A stretch of DNA of 64,000 bases from Bacillus sp. PAMC26568 (GCF_014235785.1 NZ_CP060137.1:1612001-1676000), one strand, 5' to 3'; shown: positions 27,490-37,270, counted from the stretch's first letter. Program-made: numbers and translations. Notes: generated by a model not told the origin, from the letters alone.

Positions 27490-27660
27490 ATGGAAAGTAA
27501 AATTGAAATTTTATCAACCGTAACCGTAGAGCATTCGGATGATCTCTATAAAATTGTCGATGGACTGAATCGCACGTTGAAGAGAGAAAATCTCATGTTT
27601 GGGCTTGCACTTGATCAGGATGATAAAAATAAAGCCGTATTTACGATTTACAGAACGTAG
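27490..27660 (+). CDS. ypmA: Small conserved protein YpmA
   Basis: This encodes 56 residues with TTAGGAGGAATAGG upstream. MESKIEILSTVTVEHSDD and the ending KAVFTIYRT match B. subtilis YpmA, which is also 56 residues long. It is acidic and soluble with no known role. It lies 11 bases before ypmB. Confidence 0.92.
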   Translation: MESKIEILSTVTVEHSDDLYKIVDGLNRTLKRENLMFGLALDQDDKNKAVFTIYRT

Positions 27661-27671
27661 GGATCTGCAGA

Positions 27672-28163
27672 ATGGGACGAAAATTAATTATAGCTTCAAT
27701 TGTTTTGGCCATAGTGCTGCTGATTGCTCTTAGCGGGTTTATACATGTATATCAATCAGCCATGACTCAGAAAAACAGCGGACATGATCAAGCAATCGAT
27801 CGGGCCGCCGGACAAACAGAATTAAAAAATGCAGAAAGTGTCCACACTTTTAACGGTCTGGAACAATATTTTGTTATTGCTGGAAAAAATGAAAGCAATA
27901 AGAATGTTTATGTTTGGGTGGCGGAGGATTCAAAGAAAAAACCAGTTCTCAAACTTGCATCAGATGGCATTTCTGAAAAAGAAGCGCTTGAAATCGTGAA
28001 CAGAGAACAAAATCCTCAAAAAATAATCAGTGTAAAGCTGGGTATGGAAAAAAACGTACCACTTTGGGAAATAAAGTATATTGATGAACAAAATCGCTAT
28101 ACATATGATTTTGTGAATTTTACAAATGGTGAAATTCAAAAACATATTGCCATAAAGAAATAG
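27672..28163 (+). CDS. ypmB: YpmB-family membrane-anchored protein (DUF5590/PepSY-like)
   Basis: This encodes 163 residues. One N-terminal membrane helix (IIASIVLAIVLLIALSGFI) is followed by an extracytoplasmic domain with two PepSY-like halves, ending VNFTNGEIQKHI. Position between ypmA and aspB is as in B. subtilis. YpmB has no established function; the PepSY-like fold hints at binding or inhibition of an extracellular partner, which is inference. Confidence 0.9.
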   Translation: MGRKLIIASIVLAIVLLIALSGFIHVYQSAMTQKNSGHDQAIDRAAGQTELKNAESVHTFNGLEQYFVIAGKNESNKNVYVWVAEDSKKKPVLKLASDGISEKEALEIVNREQNPQKIISVKLGMEKNVPLWEIKYIDEQNRYTYDFVNFTNGEIQKHIAIKK

Positions 28164-28175
28164 GGGGACACGTCC

Positions 28176-29363
28176 ATGAAATTAGCCGATAGAGTATCAG
28201 CATTAACACCTTCATCCACTTTAGCAATTACAGCAAAAGCAAAAGAACTGAAAGCTGCCGGACATGATGTCATTGGCCTTGGTGCCGGCGAACCTGACTT
28301 TAACACACCGCAGTTTATTATTGATGCAGCTATTCAAGCAATGAATGAAGGCCAGACGAAATATACTCCTTCTGGAGGTCTGGCAGAATTGAAAAAAGAA
28401 ATTATCGGCAAATTTCAAAATGATCAGGGTCTCACTTATAAGCCAAATGAAATTATCGTTTGCACCGGTGCAAAACACGCTCTTTATACCCTTTTTCAAG
28501 TTTTGCTGAATGAAGGTGACGAAGTCATTATTCCAGCCCCATATTGGGTAAGCTACCCAGAGCAGGTTAAGCTGGCAGACGGTGTGCCGGTTTATGTTGA
28601 AGCCCTTGAAGAAAGCCAGTTTAAAATGACGCCGGAGCAGCTGCGTGCTGCTATTACTGAAAAAACGAAGGCAGTCGTGATTAACTCTCCAAGCAATCCT
28701 ACAGGAATGCTTTATTCAAAAGAAGAGCTTGAAGAGCTGGGCAGAATCTGTCTTGATCATAATGTTCTTATCGTTTCAGACGAAATTTATGAAAAGCTGA
28801 TTTATGATGATAACAAGCATGTTTCAATTGCTGAGATCTCTGAAGAACTAAAGCAGCAAACGATTATCATTAATGGTGTTTCAAAATCTCACTCAATGAC
28901 AGGCTGGAGAATTGGATATGCTGCGGGCAATGAACAAATCATTGGTGCCATGACAAACTTGGCCAGCCACAGCACGTCTAATCCGACATCTATTGCTCAA
29001 TATGCATCTATTGCAGCATATGCAGGCTCACAGGAACCAGTAGAAGAAATGAGAAAAGCATTTGAAGAACGCCTTAACATCATTTACGATAAACTTGTTT
29101 CAATCCCGGGAATTACTTGTTTAAAACCTCAGGGAGCATTCTATTTATTCCCGAATGCCAAGCAGGCTGCAGAAATCACCGGCTTTGCAAGCGTTGATGA
29201 TTTTGTTGAAGCATTGCTTGAAAAGGAAAAAGTTGCGCTCGTTCCAGGTTCCGGTTTTGGTGCGCCAGACAATGTCAGACTTTCATATGCGACTTCTCTT
29301 CAAACGATTGAAGAAGCACTTGTAAGAATTGAGCGGTTTGTGAAAGAAAATTCAATCCATTAA
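28176..29363 (+). CDS. aspB: Aspartate aminotransferase
   Basis: This encodes 395 residues with ATAGGGGGACAC upstream. It is a fold-type I class I aminotransferase: the PLP lysine is Lys237 in GVSKSHSMTGWRIG, and SPSNPTGMLYS, VSDEIYEKLIYD and the arginine near VRLSYATS are in place. It interconverts aspartate and oxaloacetate. Being next to asnS suggests coordinated aspartate/asparagine use. Confidence 0.96.
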   Translation: MKLADRVSALTPSSTLAITAKAKELKAAGHDVIGLGAGEPDFNTPQFIIDAAIQAMNEGQTKYTPSGGLAELKKEIIGKFQNDQGLTYKPNEIIVCTGAKHALYTLFQVLLNEGDEVIIPAPYWVSYPEQVKLADGVPVYVEALEESQFKMTPEQLRAAITEKTKAVVINSPSNPTGMLYSKEELEELGRICLDHNVLIVSDEIYEKLIYDDNKHVSIAEISEELKQQTIIINGVSKSHSMTGWRIGYAAGNEQIIGAMTNLASHSTSNPTSIAQYASIAAYAGSQEPVEEMRKAFEERLNIIYDKLVSIPGITCLKPQGAFYLFPNAKQAAEITGFASVDDFVEALLEKEKVALVPGSGFGAPDNVRLSYATSLQTIEEALVRIERFVKENSIH

Positions 29364-29369
29364 AAACAT

Positions 29370-29400
29370 GAGTCGTCTTTTTGACGGCTCACATTTATGT
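29370..29400 (+). terminator. Probable terminator of aspB
   Basis: GAGTCGTC (29370-29377) pairs with GACGGCTC (29383-29390), extended by the flanking AAACAT/ATGTTT. The T run is weak. Confidence 0.6.
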
Positions 29401-29429
29401 TTGATTGAAGCATGCAACGAATGTATAAT
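29401..29429 (+). promoter_or_regulatory. SigA promoter of asnS
   Basis: TTGATT (29401-29406), a 17-bp spacer and a perfect TATAAT (29424-29429). Only about 40 bases lie between the expected start site and asnS, so there is no room for a T-box leader. Confidence 0.82.
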
Positions 29430-29477
29430 AGCAATTATGTACATATATTTTGATCCGGTTTTTGGAGGGACAATTAC

Positions 29478-30770
29478 GTGAAAACAACAATTTCAGAAGT
29501 AAGCAAGTATGTAGATAAAGAAGTAACAATTGGTGCCTGGATTGCTAATAAGCGCTCAAGCGGAAAAATTGCATTCTTACAATTGCGCGATGGAACAGGC
29601 TTTATTCAAGGTGTCGTCGTAAAAGCTGAAGTGGATGAGGAAATCTTTCAAACAGCGAAATCCATTACACAGGAGTCTTCCATCTACGTGACCGGTGTGG
29701 TAAGAGTGGACGAGCGTTCTCCATTTGGATATGAGCTTGGTGTGACTGGAATTAAAGTCATTCACGAGTCTGTAAACTACCCGATTACACCGAAGGAACA
29801 CGGTACGGAATTTTTGATGGATCACCGTCATTTATGGCTTCGTTCTAAACGTCAGCATGCTGTAATGAAAATCAGAAATGAAATCATTCGTGCGACATAT
29901 GAATTTTTTAACAAAGAAGGATTTTCAAAAGTTGATCCTCCGATTTTAACAGGGAGCGCACCAGAAGGTACATCTGAGCTTTTTGCTACAAAATACTTTG
30001 ATGAAGATGCTTATCTGTCTCAAAGCGGACAGCTGTATATGGAAGCAGCAGCAATGGCACTTGGAAAGGTTTTCTCATTCGGACCGACATTCCGTGCGGA
30101 AAAATCAAAAACAAGACGCCACTTAATTGAATTTTGGATGATTGAACCCGAGATGGCGTTTTATGAATTTGAAGACAACCTTGTCGTTCAAGAAAATTAC
30201 GTTTCTTATATCGTGCAAAGTGTACTTGAGAATTGCAAGCTTGAATTAACAACACTCGGACGTGACACGTCTAAACTTGAAAAAATTAAAGCGCCTTTCC
30301 CTCGCATCTCTTATGATGATGCGATCAAGTTCCTTAACGAAAAGGGCTTTGATGATATCAAGTGGGGTGACGACTTTGGAGCACCGCATGAAACAGCGAT
30401 TGCCGAAAGCTTTGATAAACCAGTCTTCATTACACATTATCCTACTGCAATTAAGCCTTTTTACATGCAGCCTGCTGCTGACCGTGATGATGTTGTACTT
30501 TGTGCAGACTTAATTGCGCCAGAAGGATACGGCGAAATCATTGGCGGATCACAGCGAATTCACGATCATGAGCTATTAAAAAGCCGTTTAGATGAGCATG
30601 ATCTTTCACCAGAGGCTTATCAATGGTACTTACAGCTTCGTGAATTCGGATCTGTCCCGCACTCAGGTTTTGGTTTAGGTCTTGAACGTACGGTTGCATG
30701 GATCAGCGGAGTGGAACATGTCCGTGAATCCATTCCGTTCCCTCGTTTGCTTAACCGGCTTTATCCATAA
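29478..30770 (+). CDS. asnS: Asparaginyl-tRNA synthetase
   Basis: This encodes 430 residues with TTTGGAGGGAC upstream. An N-terminal OB-fold anticodon domain (about 1-100) is followed by the class II core with [19 protein letters not shown] (motif 2) and [13 protein letters not shown] (motif 3). The [11 protein letters not shown] signature is of the AsnRS type rather than AspRS. It charges tRNA-Asn directly. Confidence 0.97.
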   Translation: MKTTISEVSKYVDKEVTIGAWIANKRSSGKIAFLQLRDGTGFIQGVVVKAEVDEEIFQTAKSITQESSIYVTGVVRVDERSPFGYELGVTGIKVIHESVNYPITPKEHGTEFLMDHRHLWLRSKRQHAVMKIRNEIIRATYEFFNKEGFSKVDPPILTGSAPEGTSELFATKYFDEDAYLSQSGQLYMEAAAMALGKVFSFGPTFRAEKSKTRRHLIEFWMIEPEMAFYEFEDNLVVQENYVSYIVQSVLENCKLELTTLGRDTSKLEKIKAPFPRISYDDAIKFLNEKGFDDIKWGDDFGAPHETAIAESFDKPVFITHYPTAIKPFYMQPAADRDDVVLCADLIAPEGYGEIIGGSQRIHDHELLKSRLDEHDLSPEAYQWYLQLREFGSVPHSGFGLGLERTVAWISGVEHVRESIPFPRLLNRLYP

Positions 30771-30782
30771 TAAAAATAGTGT

Positions 30783-30816
30783 GAGTCTCCTCTTGAAGGA
30801 GGCTCTTGTTTTTTTG
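30783..30816 (+). terminator. Rho-independent terminator of asnS
   Basis: GAGTCTCC pairs with GGAGGCTC, followed by a T-rich run. Confidence 0.9.
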
Positions 30817-30952
30817 GATAGCAAATAAAAAAAGATTTTTTGGCGGCTGAGCGCTGAATAGTTGCCCCCGCTTTGGTAACAAGATCCTAATGGAAAACAT
30901 GCAGCGTTTTTCAGGGAGGACGTGTTATACTATTCAGGAGAGGTGACTCGAA

Positions 30953-31660
30953 TTGAAGAAAGAACAATTTGTTCAGATGCAAGAGCATGGATCCTTATCT
31001 GTTCCTGCGTCTTTAATCATGTACTACCATCAGCTTGGAGTAAAAGAAGAAGAGCTGATTTTACTGCTGCAAGTCAATCTGCATCTTCAGAGCGGAAATC
31101 AGTTTCCTACCCCGAACGAACTTTCAAATCATATGTCCATCACGACATCTGCATGTACCTCCCTTTTAAGAAGCTTAATGCAAAGAGGATTTCTGGACAT
31201 CGAGGAATATGAACAATCTTCCATTAAGTATGAACGGTATTCTTTAAAACCTCTCTGGGGAAAATTGTACGAATTTATGATGTCTAAAAATGAGAAGAAA
31301 ACAGAAGAAAAACAGGAGCAGGATAACATTAATTTGTATCCTGTATTTGAAAGTGAATTTGGAAGGCCTCTTTCACCATTTGAAGTTGAGACGCTTTCGA
31401 TTTGGATGGATCAGGATTATCACGATCCGCTCATTATTAAAGCCGCATTAAAAGAAGCTGTGATATCCGGAAAATTGAATTTCAGATATATTGACAGAAT
31501 TCTTTTTGAATGGAAGAAAAATGGCATCAGAACGATTGATCAGGCGAGGAATTATGGAAAACGATTCCGCCAGCATCAGGCTCAGCCTGCCAAACAAAAT
31601 CAAAGCAGCGACGAAGAATATAAACGGAAAGTGCCTTTTTATAATTGGCTGGAAAGCTAA
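30953..31660 (+). CDS. dnaD: DNA replication initiation protein DnaD
   Basis: This encodes 235 residues from TTG, with AGGAGAGGTGACTC upstream. The N-terminal winged-helix domain (DDBH1, about 1-115) and C-terminal DDBH2 domain (about 128-200, PLSPFEVETLSIW and FRYIDRILFEWKKNGI) are both present. It remodels DNA at oriC and stalled forks with DnaB, DnaI and PriA. A TATACT box lies at about 30926. Upstream of nth-ypoC in the usual order. Confidence 0.95.
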   Translation: MKKEQFVQMQEHGSLSVPASLIMYYHQLGVKEEELILLLQVNLHLQSGNQFPTPNELSNHMSITTSACTSLLRSLMQRGFLDIEEYEQSSIKYERYSLKPLWGKLYEFMMSKNEKKTEEKQEQDNINLYPVFESEFGRPLSPFEVETLSIWMDQDYHDPLIIKAALKEAVISGKLNFRYIDRILFEWKKNGIRTIDQARNYGKRFRQHQAQPAKQNQSSDEEYKRKVPFYNWLES

Positions 31661-31684
31661 ATCATAAACTAAACAGGTGATATC

Positions 31685-32356
31685 ATGCTGAATATGAAAC
31701 AAATCAGGGAAGCTCTTGATACGATGGGAGAGCTGTTTCCTGATGCACATTGTGAATTGAAACATAGCAACCCTTTTGAGCTGGTGATCGCTGTTGCACT
31801 GTCTGCACAGTGTACAGATGTTCTTGTAAACAAGGTCACGAAACAGCTTTTTGAAAAATATAAAACACCTGAGGATTATTTATCTGTATCAATAGAAGAA
31901 CTGCAGAATGATATCAGGTCAATCGGCTTGTATCGAAATAAAGCGAAAAATATTCAAAAGCTTTGCACGCTGTTGCTTGAAGAATATGGGGGAATTGTAC
32001 CAAAAGACCGTGATGAACTGACAAAGCTTCCCGGTGTAGGTCGAAAAACGGCCAACGTCGTTGTATCTGTAGCATTCGGAGTTCCGGCAATTGCTGTTGA
32101 TACACATGTTGAAAGAGTCAGCAAAAGGCTCGCGATTTGCAAATGGAAAGATTCAGTGCTTGAGGTGGAAAAAACGCTGATGAGAAAAGTTCCAAAGGAT
32201 GAATGGTCGATAACGCATCATCGCCTGATTTTCTTCGGCAGATATCACTGTAAAGCCCAGGCACCTAAATGTACAGAATGTCCGCTCCTTCACATGTGCA
32301 GAGAAGGCCAAAAGAGAATGAAAAAAGGAAGCATAACACATGCTGCCATCAATTGA
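31685..32356 (+). CDS. nth: Endonuclease III
   Basis: This encodes 223 residues from ATG, with CAGGTGAT upstream. The helix-hairpin-helix LPGVGRKTANVV carries catalytic Lys121, and Asp139 is in VDTHVERV. The 4Fe-4S loop has Cys189, Cys196, Cys199 and Cys205 in the standard C-x6-C-x2-C-x5-C spacing. It removes oxidised pyrimidines and nicks the abasic site. It follows dnaD by 24 bases. Confidence 0.97.
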   Translation: MLNMKQIREALDTMGELFPDAHCELKHSNPFELVIAVALSAQCTDVLVNKVTKQLFEKYKTPEDYLSVSIEELQNDIRSIGLYRNKAKNIQKLCTLLLEEYGGIVPKDRDELTKLPGVGRKTANVVVSVAFGVPAIAVDTHVERVSKRLAICKWKDSVLEVEKTLMRKVPKDEWSITHHRLIFFGRYHCKAQAPKCTECPLLHMCREGQKRMKKGSITHAAIN

Positions 32357-32873
32357 ACTTCCGAAAGACTTTAGATATGAACCATTTTTTTCAGAAAAGG
32401 TGCAATGCGTTTCTGACCTTTCTGGAAATTCAATCGAAGAAGTATTAAGAAACAATCCTTTTTTCTATGATATTTGTGCAAAAGCCAACATAGATATGGC
32501 AATCTCTCCATGGACAAATTCAGCATTATATGTGCCGCTTCTGCTGAAGGAATGGGATGCCGTTCAGCTCAAAATAATAAACCAATTTCAAGCGAAAGCA
32601 AGAAAGGCAGACAAAGCGGATATGAACCATGGAATCTCTATCCTGATCTGTCTGCTTAATTGGAGCAACGATAGACCTGTCGATCATTTGGATGTAATGC
32701 ATTCTGATATGGGAAGCCTGCAAATTAAACCAATCAACGCAGCTGAAAGGCTTACATATCTTATTTCCAAGCCTGAGCAGTATCATTCATTTGTTCAGCT
32801 GCAGCAGCTTATAGAAGAAACACTTAAGCAGTTCTATAAAAAGAATGCTATGACTAATAAGAACAAATTATAA
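32340..32873 (+). CDS. ypoC: YpoC family protein
   Basis: This encodes 177 residues from an ATG that overlaps nth by 17 bases, so it is translationally coupled. It is a soluble, mostly helical protein; WSNDRPVDHLDVMHSDM and KPINAAERLTYLISKPEQYH are its recognisable family blocks. It is conserved after nth in Bacillus; its role is unknown. A terminator follows. Confidence 0.85.
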   Translation: MLPSIELPKDFRYEPFFSEKVQCVSDLSGNSIEEVLRNNPFFYDICAKANIDMAISPWTNSALYVPLLLKEWDAVQLKIINQFQAKARKADKADMNHGISILICLLNWSNDRPVDHLDVMHSDMGSLQIKPINAAERLTYLISKPEQYHSFVQLQQLIEETLKQFYKKNAMTNKNKL

Positions 32874-32888
32874 AGTTTATGCGTATGG

Positions 32889-32919
32889 ATCAGTATAGGT
32901 CCGTGCGCTTTTTTTGTTA
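32889..32919 (+). terminator. Rho-independent terminator of dnaD-nth-ypoC
   Basis: GCGTATGGA pairs (with G-U pairs) with TCCGTGCGC, followed by seven T. Confidence 0.85.
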
Positions 32920-32984
32920 TAGGGCTTGACGATATTTGAATAATTATTATCCATGATGTTTCGCACTCCTATTAAACTGAATAC

Positions 32985-33012
32985 ACGGAACTAATTGGAA
33001 GTGCATAACATG
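32985..33012 (+). promoter_or_regulatory. Candidate SigK (late mother-cell) promoter of the cupin gene
   Basis: AC (32985-32986), a 17-bp spacer and CATAACATG (33004-33012) differ at one defined position from the SigK pattern AC-N16/17-CATANNNTA. The site overlaps a theoretical TTG start at 32995, which supports the downstream ATG as the true start. Confidence 0.5.
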
Positions 33013-33054
33013 CCTATAAAGTTTTCTCTTACACTTAATAGGAGAGGTGAGGTT

Positions 33055-33702
33055 ATGGTTTCATATATGGATTATACATCTCCATCCGTTCAATACACGT
33101 TTGATGTTAATAAAAGTCCTTTATTCAGAAAAGATAACAAAAATTATATTAATGTATTAGGTGTAAAACAGTTGAATACACTGGAAAATGTGTCACTGTT
33201 GGACATTTTTCTAAGTGCTGATAATGTTGTAGAACCGCATTATCACCAAAATGCAGCTGAGCTAGTCTATTGTATTTCTGGTGCTGCAATTGTATCAATT
33301 CTGAATCCATTTACAAAACAAATTCTGAATTTCTCAATTACACCTGGACAAGTGGCAAATGTTCCACAAGGCTGGTGGCATTATGAGGTAGCTTCAGTTG
33401 ATAATACTCATCTTTTGGCAATCTTTGATGCATCAACTCCAGAAGTGATTTTAGGTTCTGACCTATTAAAATTCACTCCTGCAAATATCATGGCGCATAC
33501 GTATTGTATGGATGAAAGTCAATGGAAACAAGCAATTGAACCAGTTAAACCCACAACATATATAGGTCCATACAAGAACTGCAACAGAGAATATGAAAAT
33601 ATACCACGACAAAATATAAATCCGCAGTATCAACAGCTGCAATATATACCGCAATTCAAACAAACTCCATATTTCCCTCAGCATCAGCAATATTGGCCCT
33701 AA
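33055..33702 (+). CDS. Cupin-domain protein with a spore-coat-like tail
   Basis: This encodes 215 residues from the ATG at 33055, with TAGGAGAGGTGAGG upstream; in-frame starts at 32995 and 33010 lack a good site. A single cupin domain (about 30-140) has motif 1 EPHYHQNAAELVYCISG and motif 2 NVPQGWWHY, so metal ligands are probably retained. It resembles one half of oxalate decarboxylase. After residue 165 the chain becomes rich in Gln, Pro and Tyr (NINPQYQQLQY, FPQHQQYWP), as in many spore coat proteins. A SigK-like promoter is upstream. I infer a coat-associated cupin; substrate unknown. Confidence 0.75.
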   Translation: MVSYMDYTSPSVQYTFDVNKSPLFRKDNKNYINVLGVKQLNTLENVSLLDIFLSADNVVEPHYHQNAAELVYCISGAAIVSILNPFTKQILNFSITPGQVANVPQGWWHYEVASVDNTHLLAIFDASTPEVILGSDLLKFTPANIMAHTYCMDESQWKQAIEPVKPTTYIGPYKNCNREYENIPRQNINPQYQQLQYIPQFKQTPYFPQHQQYWP

Positions 33703-33798
33703 AAGATAAATTAAATAAGCTAACAACAAGAAGAAGGAGGTAAAAAGATTTGTCTTTTACCTTTAAAAAGGATGCTAAAACTTTCTACTTAAATAACA

Positions 33799-33826
33799 GA
33801 ACCCCCTGCAAAAAAGCAGGGGGTTC
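33799..33826. terminator. Terminator of ponA (minus strand)
   Basis: GAACCCCCTGC (33799-33809) pairs perfectly with GCAGGGGGTTC (33816-33826). It lies just after the ponA stop and also at the end of the convergent cupin gene. Confidence 0.85.
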
Positions 33827-33835
33827 ATAGGCTTA

Positions 33836-36490
33836 TTAATCGTTTGTTCCTTCTGTAGTTCCGTTATTATTGTTGCCATTTCCACTCCCATTCCCATTAT
33901 TTCCATTACCAGGAGGAAGGGGGACAATCGGGTTGGCTGGATCTTCTGGATTTTCGCCTTCACCAGGTTCAACAGGCGGCTGCTCTCCATCACCATCTCC
34001 GCCGTCATCTCCATCACCTTCACCAGGGAGACCTTCACCAGGTAATCCCTCATCAGGTAATCCCTCACCGTCTTCCGGTTCTTCACCTTCTTCAGGTTCT
34101 TCCGGTTCAACTGGTTCTTCAATGATTGCTTCAGGAACTTTGAGAACAGCTGCTGCGGCATCGCTGCGGTTTGAGCTGTCATCATCGCTTACTGCTGAAA
34201 CTTGGAATTTATAGGTTGCCCCAGGTACGGCATTAGGAATGACCATACTTGTATCTTTGGTTTTGTTGATGACTTGTGCAGGTCCATCATCAACGGATTG
34301 ACTGATTTCAAACGATACGGCATCTTTTAGGTCATCGGTATAGTTCCAGCTAAGGAGAATTTCATTCTTCTCCTGATCGTAATCGACTTGGAAGTCAGAA
34401 GGCTTCGCAATTCTCTTATATTCTTCAGAAACCTTTGTAGGTTCAGTGCCTTTTACAAAATACTCACTGATTTTCTTATTATCAGGTGTAAATTCACCCG
34501 CTAGTTTCGGAGGGTTAGATCCTTTTTCAACCGTAACCCTTGAAACAGAATTTGGCTTTTTGAAATTAGAACTGTCACCATCTGAGACTTCAGAAATGAC
34601 TTCTTTAAAGATTTTTTTTGCAAGCTGCTGGTCGGTTTTCGTCAAATGCATTTTTTCATCATTTTTCATGTAGCCAGTCCACACAGCTGCTGCATATTTC
34701 GGGGTGTAGCCCACAAACCAGCTGTCTTTTGCACCGCCTGCAGGTACATCGTATTTTGCTTTTTCATCATCACTGAAGTTCGTTGTACCTGTTTTCCCCG
34801 CCACTGTTACGCCAGGAACTCTTGCAGCAGTTCCTGTTCCTCTCTCTACGACTGAAATCATCATATCCGTTACCATATAAGCCGTATAATCGCTCATGGC
34901 TGATTCAGGTTCAGGAGATAGGTCAATTTCTGTCCCGTCACTGAGAACCACTTTTGTAACAGCATGAGGCTCAGTGTAAATTCCATTGTTGCCAAAAGCA
35001 GCAAACGCTCCTGCCATATTAAGAGGGGAGACGCCGTCTCTAAAGCCTCCAATTGCATAGGCTTCCGGAATTTCCTCTTCGAGCGGTATGCCAAGTCCTA
35101 CTGCAAAATCGCGTGCTTTATCAAGTCCTACTTCCTGCATCGCTTTTAAAGCAGGGATATTCCGGGACTGTGCGAGAGCTTCGCGGATTGTCATTTGTCC
35201 TTTAAAGCTTCTGTCAAAGTTATTGATTTTGACTCCGTTTGAATAAGTATATGGTTCATCAACAATTTGTTCGTATGTCGACCATTTTAAGTATTCAATG
35301 GCCGGACCATAATCAAGAACAGGCTTAATGGTGGACCCAGGCTGTCTTCTCGTATCAATTGCATAGTTGAAGTCCCCGACATTTTGATTGCGTCCGCCGC
35401 CAATTGCGCGGATTTCGCCTGATTCTGTATCAATGAGGGTTACACCTGCCTGGAAGTTATCGTCAGGATAGCTGATTTCATTTCCATTTAACAGGTCCTC
35501 TACATATTTTTGTGCATTTGTATCGAGTGTTGTATAGATCTTTGCGCCAGCTGAGCTCACATCGATATCCGTCTTATCTTTTACTTCCTCAATGACTTCT
35601 TCCACGTAAGCGCTGTATGGATTTGATTTTTCCTTTTCAGCAACGACTGTAGACTGGACAGGAACTTTTTTCGCTTCTTCCGCTTCCTGTTCTGTAATAA
35701 ATCCTTGCTTTACCATTAAATTAAGTACGATGTTTCGTCTGTTTTCAGCAGCTTCAGGATTTTTTCTCGGATCAAATCTAGTTGGACTTTGCGGTATGCC
35801 GGCAAGCATTGCAGCCTCGTGCAATTCAAGATCCTTAAGTTCTTTGCCGTAAAATCCTTCTGCAGCTTTGCCTACTCCGTAATATTCAGGATGGTAGTAG
35901 ATTTTATTTAAATACATTTCTAAAATTTCATGTTTAGAATATTTTTGTTCTAATTGAAAGGCCATCCAAAGTTCTTGAACCTTTCTCGTGATAGTTTTTT
36001 CATGTGTGAAAAATGAATTCTTAATAACCTGCTGAGTGATGGTACTTCCGCCCTGTGAGCCGAAACCTTGTGTGACATTGGCAACTACAGCCCCGCCAAG
36101 GCGGATGATGTCAACCCCGCTATGCTCATAGAACCGGGCATCTTCGGTTGCTAAAACGGCTTCTTCAAGCTTTTTGGGAATATCGTTATATGAGATATAG
36201 GTTCGTTTTTGAGCGCCGACTTCGGTTATTTCATTTCCATCTTTATCAAAAATCGTTGAAGAGTATGAATCCTTTAATTTCTTCTCATCTAGCTTCGGTG
36301 CTCCGGCTGCGATAACGGCAAAGGTCGCTCCGCCTGCAATCATGCCAATAAGTCCGATGGAGACGAGGATGAATAGAATTCGTTTCCAAATGGAACCTCG
36401 TTCTGGTTTATTTGGTTTTTTGTTTTTGCTTTTGCTGTTTTGTGATAGCGCCTTTCTGCGCTCTTCACGGCTTTTATATTGATCTGACAT
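33836..36490 (-). CDS. ponA: Penicillin-binding protein 1A/1B (class A PBP)
   Basis: This encodes 884 residues. A basic cytoplasmic tail is followed by one membrane helix (about 36-62). The GT51 transglycosylase domain (about 75-255) has catalytic Glu116 in ATEDARFYEHSG and the block GGSTITQQ. The transpeptidase domain (about 330-620) has Ser386 and Lys389 in PGSTIKP, then SRN and KTGTT. A fibronectin type III domain (about 690-780) and a low-complexity Glu/Pro then Gly/Asn/Asp tail complete it. It polymerises and cross-links peptidoglycan. It lies downstream of recU on the minus strand, as in B. subtilis. Confidence 0.97.
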   Translation of the reverse strand: MSDQYKSREERRKALSQNSKSKNKKPNKPERGSIWKRILFILVSIGLIGMIAGGATFAVIAAGAPKLDEKKLKDSYSSTIFDKDGNEITEVGAQKRTYISYNDIPKKLEEAVLATEDARFYEHSGVDIIRLGGAVVANVTQGFGSQGGSTITQQVIKNSFFTHEKTITRKVQELWMAFQLEQKYSKHEILEMYLNKIYYHPEYYGVGKAAEGFYGKELKDLELHEAAMLAGIPQSPTRFDPRKNPEAAENRRNIVLNLMVKQGFITEQEAEEAKKVPVQSTVVAEKEKSNPYSAYVEEVIEEVKDKTDIDVSSAGAKIYTTLDTNAQKYVEDLLNGNEISYPDDNFQAGVTLIDTESGEIRAIGGGRNQNVGDFNYAIDTRRQPGSTIKPVLDYGPAIEYLKWSTYEQIVDEPYTYSNGVKINNFDRSFKGQMTIREALAQSRNIPALKAMQEVGLDKARDFAVGLGIPLEEEIPEAYAIGGFRDGVSPLNMAGAFAAFGNNGIYTEPHAVTKVVLSDGTEIDLSPEPESAMSDYTAYMVTDMMISVVERGTGTAARVPGVTVAGKTGTTNFSDDEKAKYDVPAGGAKDSWFVGYTPKYAAAVWTGYMKNDEKMHLTKTDQQLAKKIFKEVISEVSDGDSSNFKKPNSVSRVTVEKGSNPPKLAGEFTPDNKKISEYFVKGTEPTKVSEEYKRIAKPSDFQVDYDQEKNEILLSWNYTDDLKDAVSFEISQSVDDGPAQVINKTKDTSMVIPNAVPGATYKFQVSAVSDDDSSNRSDAAAAVLKVPEAIIEEPVEPEEPEEGEEPEDGEGLPDEGLPGEGLPGEGDGDDGGDGDGEQPPVEPGEGENPEDPANPIVPLPPGNGNNGNGSGNGNNNNGTTEGTND

Positions 36491-36532
36491 TGCATTTCCA
36501 ACCTTTCATTTACAAGATCCGCTTTAAAGGAT

Positions 36533-37129
36533 TTAGAGAAAATATAGTTTTTCCAATACCTTAATATAATCAATTCTAGGCTGATAGCCAAGCGGAATAG
36601 GGTGGGCTGTTAACTCGATTTCTTTTTTTGTGATCGATTTTCGGCCGCCGCTTTCTTTTCTTTCCCAAAATTCAAGGAGTATGGCTGCTTCCATTAAATA
36701 AAATGATTGGAAGGCAGAAAGAATGACAAAGGATATGCCATCTTGATCCAGCACCATTTTCATATGCCTGATTTGGTGTTCATGGAAATTCTGAAGCGGG
36801 AATGAAGTGGCGCTTTGAGTTTCTTTTGCTTCAAAATCAATATATTTCCCTTTATAAACACCATTATAGTCTGTTGTTGACGATTGTTTAAAATAGGCTT
36901 CTTTGATAACAGCTGCACTTCGTTTTGGAAAATCAACATTTACAATTTGAACAGGGGTAGGTTTTTTATGAATAACAGCGATTCCTCTGTCTAAATAATA
37001 AAGATTTGTCTCGTTCAAATCCTCCTCAAGTGACATCCCTCTATTGCTGTAAGTCTCTTTTTGAGGGCGCTCTTTAGGAGAAGCCGAACTTGGATTATAC
37101 GTTTTTCCGTTAGGATAACGAAAAATCAT
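36533..37129 (-). CDS. recU: Holliday junction resolvase RecU
   Basis: This encodes 198 residues on the minus strand. [10 protein letters not shown] at the start, [15 protein letters not shown], and the PD-(D/E)xK nuclease core [20 protein letters not shown] are RecU hallmarks, and the N-terminal flexible arm is present. It resolves recombination junctions and is needed for chromosome segregation. It is 42 bases upstream of ponA and is divergent from yppC. Confidence 0.97.
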   Translation of the reverse strand: MIFRYPNGKTYNPSSASPKERPQKETYSNRGMSLEEDLNETNLYYLDRGIAVIHKKPTPVQIVNVDFPKRSAAVIKEAYFKQSSTTDYNGVYKGKYIDFEAKETQSATSFPLQNFHEHQIRHMKMVLDQDGISFVILSAFQSFYLMEAAILLEFWERKESGGRKSITKKEIELTAHPIPLGYQPRIDYIKVLEKLYFL

Positions 37130-37270
37130 TTCTTCCCTCCTCAGGTAAAACTACTACTTATCATATCAAAAAAAATGAAAAAGACATGGCGAAAAAGTTT
37201 CGATTTTGTTAACGTCGCGTATGTGTACTACAGCTTTTTCTGGGATACGCTATAGAAGTGAGGTGACGAC

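Noticed and set aside
29401..29477. T-box riboswitch upstream of asnS
   Set aside because: The leader between promoter and start codon is only about 40 nt, far too short for a T-box, and no specifier or antiterminator element is visible.
33870..34214. 114-codon plus-strand Pro/Ser-rich frame opposite the ponA tail
   Set aside because: It mirrors the Gly/Glu-rich low-complexity coding sequence of ponA and has no ribosome-binding site.
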